A stretch of 6,065 bases of DNA, from assembly GCA_945860375.1 (NCBI GenBank), contig CAMAQR010000117.1, positions 1-6,065 of the forward strand, read 5' to 3'. The translations under genes were made by a program, and so were the position numbers. The stretch comes from Pseudorhodobacter antarcticus (GTDB taxonomy: Bacteria; Pseudomonadota; Alphaproteobacteria; Rhodobacterales; Rhodobacteraceae). Shown in pieces: positions 1 to 6,065 of the stretch. The first letter of the stretch is position 1, and every line of letters starts with the position of its first letter. The notes below the pieces were generated by a model. That model was not told the DNA's origin. It saw only the letters and a program-made list of their open reading frames with translations, and ran no database searches.

Positions 1-342
1 GAATACGAAGACACGGGCGAGGTCGAGTTCACCCGTGTCGCCTGCAAACTGCTGGATGGGCAGACCTGCCGCTGCACCAAATACGAAACCCGCCATCAAT
101 ATGTGCCCGAATGCGTGCGCCTGTCGCCCAAAACCCTGCCAAAGATCGCCTATTGGATGCCGCGCACCTGTGCTTACCGCCTGCTGTTTGAAGGCAAGCC
201 CCTGCCCGACTGGCACCCGCTGGTCACCGGCAATCCGGACAGCCCGCATGAGGAAGGCATCTCGGTGCGCGGCTGGACCGTGTCGGAAGTCGAGGTTCCA
301 GAAGATGTCTGGGACGAATATGTGATAGATGAGAGACCCTGA
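1..342 (+). CDS. ycgN: YcgN/UPF0260 family cysteine-cluster protein, C-terminal part (5' end outside window)
   Basis: The reading frame is open from base 1 to the TGA at 340-342 and gives 113 residues; the start and the N-terminal part lie upstream of the window. The visible protein closely resembles the C-terminal two thirds of E. coli YcgN from memory: a cysteine-rich stretch VACKLLDGQTCRCTKYETRH (Cys at visible residues 15, 23 and 25, then Cys38 in VPECVRL), followed by the block MPRTCAYRLLFEGKPLPDWHPL. The family is related to the YkgJ-type zinc- or iron-chelating proteins and normally carries a further CxxCxxCC cluster near its N-terminus, which would be in the missing part. Its biochemical role is not established. 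It appears cytosolic, with no membrane segment in the visible part. Its stop overlaps the threonine aldolase start (TGATG), so the two are probably cotranscribed and translationally coupled. The internal ATG at 103 is not the start, because family homology continues upstream of it. Confidence 0.88.
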   Translation, partial: EYEDTGEVEFTRVACKLLDGQTCRCTKYETRHQYVPECVRLSPKTLPKIAYWMPRTCAYRLLFEGKPLPDWHPLVTGNPDSPHEEGISVRGWTVSEVEVPEDVWDEYVIDERP

Positions 343-1373
343 TGTTCTTCGCCTCTGACAACGGATCGGGTGCTGCCCCCCAGATTATCGCGGCCCTCAC
401 CCGCGCCAATGACGGCTATGCCCGCAGCTACGGCGCAGACCCGATCATGGTGCGCGTCAAGACGCTGGTGCGCGACCTGTTCGACGCACCAGAAGCCGAG
501 GTTTACCTTGTCGCCACAGGCACCGCCGCCAATTCCCTGTCGATTGCCCTGCTGACCCCCCCATGGGCTGCCGTCTTTGCCCATTCCGAAGCCCATGTCG
601 CCGTCGATGAATGCGGCGCGCCCGAATTTTTCAGCGCAGGCGCGAAGATGATCGGCGTCGGCGGGGCGCATGGCAAGATGTCACCGCAAAGCCTGTCAGA
701 TGCCCTGTCGCGCGTAGGCGAAGGCGGCGTTCACGGCGTGCAGCGCGGCATGCTGACACTGACCAACGTGACCGAGGCGGGCACCGTCTATACGCCCGCC
801 GAAATCGCCGCCCTGACAGCCTTGGCCAAGGCCAAGGGCCTGCCCTGCCACCTTGACGGCGCGCGCTTTGCCAATGCTTTGGCGGCCACGGGTGCGACAC
901 CCGCCGAGATGACGTGGAAAGCCGGCATAGATGTGCTGTCGCTGGGCGGCACCAAGAACGGCTGCTTGGGGGTCGAAGCCGTGGTGCTTTTTGACCCGGC
1001 CAAAGCGTGGGAACTGGAACTGCGCCGCAAGCGGGCGGGGCATTTGTTTTCTAAGCATCGCTACCTGTCTGCGCAGATGGAAGCCTATCTGACCGATGGC
1101 CTTTGGCTGCGCCTGGCCACCCAAGCCAACGCCATGGGGGCGCGGCTGGTTCAAGGGCTGGCGCAAATTCCGGGCACCAGCCTGTTGCACCCTGCGCCTG
1201 CCAATATGCTGTTTCCGCTTTGGCCCTTGGGCACGAATGACAGGGCGGCGGCACGGGGCGCGGTTTACTACCCCATGCCAGCGCCCGCAGGGCAAGAGGC
1301 GGGCCGCCTCGTCGCCAGTTGGTCCACAACACCACAGGATGTTGACGCCGTCCTGACAGCACTGACCCCCTAA
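342..1373 (+). CDS. ltaE: Low-specificity threonine aldolase (PLP-dependent)
   Basis: This 343-residue protein belongs to the beta-eliminating lyase/threonine aldolase family of fold-type I PLP enzymes, which cleave threonine or allo-threonine to glycine and acetaldehyde in the cytosol. The length fits bacterial enzymes of about 330-350 residues. Visible landmarks are the N-terminal FASDNGSG (residues 3-10), the phosphate-binding GTAAN (60-64), HSEAHVAVDECGAPEF (81-96) with His84 in the position that stacks on the PLP ring in the family, HLDGARFANA (170-179) with Asp172 expected to contact the pyridine nitrogen, SLGGTKNG (200-207) with Lys205 as the Schiff-base lysine, and GHLFSKHRYLSAQ (233-245). 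No key residue is missing. The start ATG overlaps the upstream stop by one base and has a weak purine-rich stretch (GAGAGA, 331-336) before it, which suggests translational coupling. Stereospecificity (L or L-allo) cannot be read from sequence. The gene symbol is by analogy with E. coli ltaE. Confidence 0.92.
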   Translation: MFFASDNGSGAAPQIIAALTRANDGYARSYGADPIMVRVKTLVRDLFDAPEAEVYLVATGTAANSLSIALLTPPWAAVFAHSEAHVAVDECGAPEFFSAGAKMIGVGGAHGKMSPQSLSDALSRVGEGGVHGVQRGMLTLTNVTEAGTVYTPAEIAALTALAKAKGLPCHLDGARFANALAATGATPAEMTWKAGIDVLSLGGTKNGCLGVEAVVLFDPAKAWELELRRKRAGHLFSKHRYLSAQMEAYLTDGLWLRLATQANAMGARLVQGLAQIPGTSLLHPAPANMLFPLWPLGTNDRAAARGAVYYPMPAPAGQEAGRLVASWSTTPQDVDAVLTALTP

Positions 1374-1382
1374 CCCCCTTCA

Positions 1383-1427
1383 CCGAGGCACAAATACTCC
1401 GGGGGGTGCGGGGGGCTGGTCCCCCGC
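1383..1427. repeat. G-rich intergenic element of the Rhodobacteraceae type with a short hairpin
   Basis: The 70-base gap between two converging genes is mostly taken up by a motif beginning CCGAGGCACAAATACTCC and continuing as two G-runs (1401-1406 and 1410-1415) and then CTGGT and a C-run (1421-1425). Bases 1408-1414 pair with 1421-1427, a 7-bp stem with a 6-base loop; other registers are possible because the C-run at 1374-1378 can also pair with either G-run. I recall near-identical CAAATACTCCGGGG plus GC-hairpin elements as frequent between genes in Rhodobacter, Paracoccus and Roseobacter relatives. Only this copy is in the window, so its repeat status rests on that memory. It may act as a two-way transcript end, but there is no clean T-run on either side. 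Confidence 0.5.
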
Positions 1428-1443
1428 TTGGGAAAATCGCAGA

Positions 1444-2259
1444 TCAGCATGCGTCCAAATGGGCCTGAACCGCTTGCGCTACGGTCTGTGCATGGGTGAT
1501 GGGCACCATATGGGCCGCACCTTGCACTGACAGTCTTTGACTTTTGGGCAAACGCGCTGCCAGAACGTTGTGCACGGCGTCGATGATGGGCGGGCTGGCG
1601 GCACCGTCGATCAACAAAGTGGGGACCAAGATCGCCTCTAGCCCACCAGCGGCAAGCATGCCTGCAGCATCATCCAGCAAGACAGGATTTTGCGCCTCGA
1701 TCAGGTGGATGCGATCAAGCATATAGGTGCGGGTGCGCTCGGGCATATCGTCCAAACCCTGACCCGTGCCCCAATCACCGTGGAACCGGCGCAAAGCTGT
1801 CTCACGCGCGCCGGACAGGATCAGGCGGGCAAAATCCAGATGGCGGGTGCGAAAGTCTGTGTAGGCGGGCTGGCCACGCGCTGCGGCAAAGATCACAGGT
1901 TCCACCAAGGTCAGGCTGCGCACCAGATCGGGGCGCGTCAGGGCCACGCGCAGGGCGACCGTGCCGCCAAAGGAATGGCCCATCACGTCGATCGGCTGCC
2001 CCTGCCCCAGCGATTCAGCCATTCGAACCGCCGCCGCCGTCGCAGCGGCGTGTAGATCGCTTGTACCGTCCCAATCGGCGGCCTTGCCGTGGCCGATCTG
2101 GTCAATGGCGGTGACAGTTACCCCTGACAGACCCTCGGCCAAGCCGCTCCACGCGCCGGAATGCGCGAGCGAACAGTGCAGCGCCAGAACGGGGCGCAGA
2201 CCGCCGCGCGCCCAGCTGCGGTGCGGTGGGAGATCCACCAAGGTCATATCTTCGGGCAT
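1444..2259 (-). CDS. Alpha/beta hydrolase of unknown substrate
   Basis: This 271-residue protein has the alpha/beta hydrolase pattern in order: a first core strand and oxyanion-loop region LALHCSLAHSGAW (residues 25-37, in place of the common HG motif), AIDQIGHGKA (51-60), the nucleophile elbow GHSFGG (94-99) with Ser96, and the late histidine motif GAAHMVPITH (247-256) with His250. The acid is less clear: the strand VPTLLIDGAASPPIID (212-227) offers Asp218 or Asp227. It appears to be a cytosolic hydrolase of an ester, thioester or C-C bond; the substrate cannot be assigned. Start choice: the ATG at 2259 directly follows the stop of the isomerase gene (TGAATG) and has GGAAAG six bases upstream (2266-2271). 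A second ATG four codons downstream (2245-2247) is less well served. It is the second gene of a two-gene unit and probably relies on translational coupling to the isomerase. Confidence 0.85.
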   Translation of the reverse strand: MPEDMTLVDLPPHRSWARGGLRPVLALHCSLAHSGAWSGLAEGLSGVTVTAIDQIGHGKAADWDGTSDLHAAATAAAVRMAESLGQGQPIDVMGHSFGGTVALRVALTRPDLVRSLTLVEPVIFAAARGQPAYTDFRTRHLDFARLILSGARETALRRFHGDWGTGQGLDDMPERTRTYMLDRIHLIEAQNPVLLDDAAGMLAAGGLEAILVPTLLIDGAASPPIIDAVHNVLAARLPKSQRLSVQGAAHMVPITHAQTVAQAVQAHLDAC

Positions 2260-2856
2260 TCACAGCTTTCCGGCCAGAAACAGGTCAAGATCCTCAAGCC
2301 GGTCTTGGCCCCAGAACCGCTCGTCGCCCACGATGGTGAACGGCACGCCGAATACACCACGCCGGACGGCTTCATCAAGGTTCTTTGCGTAGGTATCGGC
2401 GGCTTGCAGCATGTAACGGTCGGCAATTGCAGGGTCAAAGCCATGTTTGGCCAAAATATCCTTGATCACCTCATCCTCTGCCACATTGCGCCCCTCTGCC
2501 CAGACCGCACGGGGGAAGGCTTGCACCAAGCCCGCCAGATCACCGCCGCCGGCCATGATCGCGGCCAGAATAGCGTAAGACGAGGGTGCCGGATTGACCG
2601 GAAAGAAGAAAGGCTGCAAATCCAGTTTCATGCCCAACCGCTTGGAGCAGCGGCGCAATTCTTGCAGGCGGTACTCTTTGCGGCTTTCGTGGCGTTCGGC
2701 CAAGACCTTCCCACCGGTGCGCGGGAACAAGGCTGGGCCGTCCAGCGGAATATAGCGGATGTTTGCGCCATGTTTGGCGGCAATAGCCTCTAGCCTGTCG
2801 CCCATCAGATAGCAGAACGGCGAAATTGTCGCAAAAAAGTAGTCGATCTGTAACAT
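2260..2856 (-). CDS. 2-hydroxychromene-2-carboxylate isomerase family protein (DsbA/GST-kappa fold)
   Basis: This 198-residue protein matches the HCCA isomerase (NahD-like) branch of the thioredoxin-fold DsbA/GST-kappa superfamily, which has members that use glutathione to isomerise 2-hydroxychromene-2-carboxylate in naphthalene breakdown. Length is usual for the family. The N-terminal DYFFATISPFCYL (residues 5-17) carries Ser12, which lines up with the glutathione-activating serine (Ser11) of NahD and replaces the CxxC of true DsbA. A helical insert follows (about 45-155), then GVFGVPF (167-173) with the expected cis-Pro172 before the last strands, and FWGQDRL (181-187), a strong family signature. 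No signal peptide is seen, so it is cytosolic. No other naphthalene-pathway genes are in the window, so the real substrate is probably different. It is first in a two-gene unit with the hydrolase. The start ATG has only a weak ribosome site (GGGGG, nine bases upstream). Confidence 0.88.
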   Translation of the reverse strand: MLQIDYFFATISPFCYLMGDRLEAIAAKHGANIRYIPLDGPALFPRTGGKVLAERHESRKEYRLQELRRCSKRLGMKLDLQPFFFPVNPAPSSYAILAAIMAGGGDLAGLVQAFPRAVWAEGRNVAEDEVIKDILAKHGFDPAIADRYMLQAADTYAKNLDEAVRRGVFGVPFTIVGDERFWGQDRLEDLDLFLAGKL

Positions 2857-2889
2857 GTGGTCGCGCCCCCGCTGGCTTGGCTTTGCAAG

Positions 2890-2917
2890 ACCCTAGAAGG
2901 TTGATAAGCGGTGTCAA
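2890..2917 (-). promoter_or_regulatory. Sigma70-type promoter for the isomerase/hydrolase unit
   Basis: On the minus strand a perfect -35 box TTGACA (2917-2912) is followed after 16 bases by TAGGGT (2895-2890), which keeps the first, second and last bases of the TATAAT consensus. Transcription would begin near 2883 and leave a leader of about 27 bases before the ATG at 2856. The position and the complete -35 match support it; the -10 box is only 3 of 6, and no transcript data are available here. Confidence 0.5.
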
Positions 2918-2929
2918 CGTCACGATTCC
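2901..2929 (+). promoter_or_regulatory. Candidate prs promoter, interlocked with the divergent one
   Basis: The only reasonable plus-strand candidate in the 102-base gap is TTGATA (2901-2906, 5 of 6 to the -35 consensus), followed after 17 bases by the poor -10 candidate GATTCC (2924-2929). Transcription would start near 2936, about 23 bases ahead of the prs ATG and just upstream of its ribosome site. Degenerate -10 boxes are common in GC-rich alphaproteobacteria, but the call is weak, and an additional promoter further upstream cannot be excluded. Confidence 0.25.
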
Positions 2930-2947
2930 TCCCCGCAGGCCCAGCGT

Positions 2948-2952
2948 AAGGA
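2948..2952 (+). promoter_or_regulatory. Ribosome binding site of prs
   Basis: AAGGA lies six bases before the ATG at 2959. It is a good Shine-Dalgarno match at the right distance and fixes the prs start there rather than at the internal ATG codons downstream (3004, 3034). Confidence 0.75.
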
Positions 2953-2958
2953 TAGCCT

Positions 2959-3978
2959 ATGCCCGTCATCACCGAGCCCAAGCTCATCGCCGGCAACGCC
3001 AATATGACATTGGCCAAAGCCATCGCCCGTCGCATGTCGATGCACCGTGGTATGTCGGTTAATCTGGTCGATGCCCGTGTGGAACGCTTTAACGATGCCG
3101 AGATTTTCGTAGAGGTTTACGAAAACGTGCGGGGCGAGGATATGTATATCATCCAGCCCACGTCGAACCCTGCCAATGACAATCTGATGGAACTGCTGAT
3201 CATGGCCGACGCGCTGCGCCGATCGTCAGCTGACCGGATTTCAGCCGTAATCCCCTATTTCGGCTATGCCCGCCAAGATCGCCGCGCCAAAGCGCGCACG
3301 CCGATCACGGCAAAACTGGTCGCCAATATGATCACCGAAGCGGGGATTGACCGCGTTCTGACGCTGGATTTGCATGCTGCCCAAATTCAGGGGTTCTTCG
3401 ACATTCCGGTGGACAACCTATACGCTTCGCCCATCTTTGCTTTGGATATCGCCCATCACTTCAAAGACAAAATGTCCGATATCATGGTGATTTCCCCCGA
3501 CGTGGGCGGTGTGGCGCGGGCGCGGGAATTGGCCAAGCGAATCGATGCGCCCTTGGCCATCGTGGATAAGCGCCGCGAAAAGGCCGGCGAAGTGGCCGAG
3601 ATGACGGTGATCGGCAATGTCGAAGGCAAGGTTTGCATCATCGTGGATGACATCGCCGACACGGCGGGCACGCTGTGCAAAGCCGCCGATCTGCTGATGG
3701 CAAGCGGTGCAAAAGAGGTTCATTCCTACATCACCCACGGCGTTTTATCCAAGGGGGCCGTGGCGCGGGTGGCTGGATCTGCGATGAAATCGCTTGTGAT
3801 CACCGACTCGATTGAACCTTCCGAAGAGGTGCTTAAATCGCCCAATATCCGCATTGTGCCGACTGCGCCGATCTTTGCGCAAGCGATCTTGAATATCTGG
3901 AGCGGCACGTCCGTCTCGTCCCTGTTTGAGACCGAAACCTTGGTGCCCATTTATGAAGGCATGTATCAACACCGCTGA
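2959..3978 (+). CDS. prs: Ribose-phosphate pyrophosphokinase (PRPP synthetase)
   Basis: This enzyme transfers the pyrophosphate of ATP to ribose 5-phosphate, giving PRPP for purine, pyrimidine, NAD, histidine and tryptophan synthesis; it is cytosolic and forms hexamers in class I enzymes. The 339 residues show the class I motifs: [11 protein letters not shown] (70-80), [10 protein letters not shown] (100-109) for ATP binding, [17 protein letters not shown] (137-153) with metal-binding His139, SPDVGG (179-184), the flexible catalytic loop DKRREKAGE (203-211), and the PRPP-binding loop [10 protein letters not shown] (229-238). The last is DDMIDTGGT in E. coli; the alanines at 233 and 236 are conservative and I recall similar forms in alphaproteobacteria. 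The protein is longer than the 315-residue E. coli enzyme, mainly through a tail after SLFE (about 325-339) and a few extra residues near 30. It is monocistronic here, with its own terminator at 3999-4039. Confidence 0.98.
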   Translation: MPVITEPKLIAGNANMTLAKAIARRMSMHRGMSVNLVDARVERFNDAEIFVEVYENVRGEDMYIIQPTSNPANDNLMELLIMADALRRSSADRISAVIPYFGYARQDRRAKARTPITAKLVANMITEAGIDRVLTLDLHAAQIQGFFDIPVDNLYASPIFALDIAHHFKDKMSDIMVISPDVGGVARARELAKRIDAPLAIVDKRREKAGEVAEMTVIGNVEGKVCIIVDDIADTAGTLCKAADLLMASGAKEVHSYITHGVLSKGAVARVAGSAMKSLVITDSIEPSEEVLKSPNIRIVPTAPIFAQAILNIWSGTSVSSLFETETLVPIYEGMYQHR

Positions 3979-3998
3979 TCGGTGCGAAAAGACCGGTT

Positions 3999-4039
3999 GC
4001 AAAAGAAAAGGCCCCGCAAAGCGGGGCCTTTTCTTTTGC
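3999..4039. terminator. Strong bidirectional intrinsic terminator between prs and atpC
   Basis: Bases 3999-4017 pair perfectly with 4021-4039: a 19-bp stem with a three-base AAA loop. The GC core GGCCCCGC/GCGGGGCC (4010-4017 and 4021-4028) is flanked by an A-rich arm (4001-4009) and the matching T-rich arm TTTTCTTTT (4029-4037). Read on the plus strand it gives a GC hairpin followed by T's after prs (stop at 3978). Read on the minus strand it gives the same after atpC (stop at 4054). One element can therefore end both converging transcripts. Confidence 0.93.
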
Positions 4040-4053
4040 GCGTCTTGGCGTGA

Positions 4054-4449
4054 TCAGTGCGCGGCGATAGCCGCCTTCAAAGCAGTCAAGTCCGCCACCA
4101 TTTTATCGGCCGCCTCTTTGCCCGCAGCGTCTGACGATACTTTGGTCGCTTCGGCCAAAAGCTTGTCGACCATCTCGGTCGTAGCTTCGGCCAAAGGCAC
4201 CGCCATTTCCGCCAGAACCGACACGCCTGCCCCGCTGATTTCAGCAAAGCCACCGGTCACGACATAGGCGTGGGCCCCCTGCGCACCCGAGGCGCGCAAG
4301 ATGCCGGGGCGCAGACCGACCATGACGGGCGCGTGCCCCTCCATCGCGGTCAAATCGCCTTCTGCCCCGGGGATCTGAACCTCGACAGCGGCCATCGACG
4401 CCAAGCGGCGCTCTGGGCTGACTAGGTCGAATTGCAGGGTGCCTGCCAT
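4054..4449 (-). CDS. atpC: F1F0-ATP synthase epsilon subunit
   Basis: Epsilon is part of the F1 central stalk. It joins gamma to the c-ring and can restrain ATP hydrolysis in some bacteria. The 131 residues are close to the alphaproteobacterial norm and slightly shorter than the 139 of E. coli. The N-terminal beta-sandwich (about 1-85) is recognisable from TLQFDLVSPERRL (4-16), the family block GAEGDLTAMEGHAPVMVGLRPG (28-49) and the strands AYVVTGGFAEI and VSVLAEMA. The remainder (about 86-131) is an Ala/Lys/Asp-rich stretch that should form the two-helix hairpin. It is last in the operon, nine bases after atpD. A Shine-Dalgarno-like AAGGGGG that overlaps the atpD stop (TAAGGGGGCGAG before the ATG) suggests coupled translation. 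The gene is terminated by the hairpin at 3999-4039. Confidence 0.96.
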   Translation of the reverse strand: MAGTLQFDLVSPERRLASMAAVEVQIPGAEGDLTAMEGHAPVMVGLRPGILRASGAQGAHAYVVTGGFAEISGAGVSVLAEMAVPLAEATTEMVDKLLAEATKVSSDAAGKEAADKMVADLTALKAAIAAH

Positions 4450-4458
4450 CTCGCCCCC

Positions 4459-5895
<1,437 letters not shown>

Positions 5896-6065
5896 TCAGA
5901 GCGCTTCGGCGCCCGAAATGATTTCGATAAGTTCCTTGGTGATCGCGGCCTGACGCGAGCGGTTGTACACGATGGTCATCTTGTTGATCATGTCGCCCGC
6001 GTTGCGGGTGGCATTGTCCATCGCGCTCATCCGAGCGCCTTGTTCAGAAGCCGCATTCTCCAACA
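5896..6065 (-). CDS. atpG: F1F0-ATP synthase gamma subunit, C-terminal end (5' part outside window)
   Basis: On the minus strand the frame entering from 6063 reads [19 protein letters not shown], then [29 protein letters not shown] and a TGA at 5898-5896, giving 55 visible codons. This is the highly conserved C-terminal helix of gamma: [14 protein letters not shown] and the [15 protein letters not shown] block that runs up through the alpha3beta3 ring and turns during catalysis. Gamma is usually about 290 residues, so roughly four fifths of the gene lies beyond the right edge. It is followed by atpD after 18 bases, in the same operon. Confidence 0.97.
   Translation of the reverse strand, partial: LENAASEQGARMSAMDNATRNAGDMINKMTIVYNRSRQAAITKELIEIISGAEAL

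Noticed and set aside
174..1295. Minus-strand open frames of 165 and 199 codons opposite the YcgN/threonine aldolase genes
   Set aside because: These are antisense shadows in GC-rich sequence. The plus-strand threonine aldolase is intact with its PLP lysine and all conserved blocks.
1408..1427. The G/C hairpin after threonine aldolase as a standard intrinsic terminator
   Set aside because: The stem is only 7 bp and no T-run follows on either strand, so it is reported as a repeat element and not as a confident terminator.
2161..2793. A 210-codon plus-strand open frame opposite the isomerase and the start of the hydrolase gene
   Set aside because: Both minus-strand genes here have clear family motifs; the opposing translation shows none and has no ribosome site of note.
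2806..2844. The N-terminal SPFC motif of the isomerase-like protein as a DsbA-type CxxC redox site
   Set aside because: Only one cysteine (Cys15) is present and Ser12 occupies the catalytic position, as in HCCA isomerases. There is also no signal peptide for export.

Overview
The window is ordinary chromosomal sequence from an alphaproteobacterium, most likely a member of the Rhodobacteraceae (Roseobacter/Rhodobacter group). The grounds are high GC with GC-rich third codon positions, an alphaproteobacterial-type Prs with a C-terminal tail ending in IYEGMYQHR, the gene order atpG-atpD-atpC, and a G-rich intergenic element beginning with CAAATACTCCGGGG, a motif I recall as common between genes in this family. 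No mobile element, CRISPR array, tRNA, rRNA or phage gene is visible.

Layout, left to right. (1) Positions 1-1373, plus strand: the 3' part of a YcgN-type (UPF0260) cysteine-cluster protein, whose stop overlaps by one base the start of a PLP-dependent low-specificity threonine aldolase. (2) 1374-1443: a short gap between converging genes, filled by a G/C-run repeat. (3) 1444-2856, minus strand: two genes with no gap between them. The first transcribed (2260-2856) is a 2-hydroxychromene-2-carboxylate isomerase family, DsbA-fold protein. The second (1444-2259) is an alpha/beta hydrolase. (4) 2857-2958: a divergent promoter region in which a sigma70-like promoter for the isomerase/hydrolase pair appears to interlock with a weaker one for prs. 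(5) 2959-3978, plus strand: prs, PRPP synthetase. (6) 3979-4053: a strong 19-bp hairpin with T-runs on both strands, which should terminate both prs and the converging atp operon. (7) 4054-6065, minus strand: the end of an F1F0-ATP synthase F1 operon, transcribed as atpG (only the last 55 codons are inside the window), atpD and atpC.

Functionally this is central metabolism: ATP synthesis (F1 gamma, beta, epsilon), PRPP supply for nucleotide, histidine and tryptophan synthesis, and amino-acid turnover by threonine aldolase. A small two-gene unit that looks like glutathione-linked isomerisation plus hydrolysis lies between them, with substrates that cannot be read from sequence. I did not find a convincing undescribed system. 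The items most worth a second look are the interlocked divergent promoters, the orphan isomerase/hydrolase pair and the intergenic repeat.
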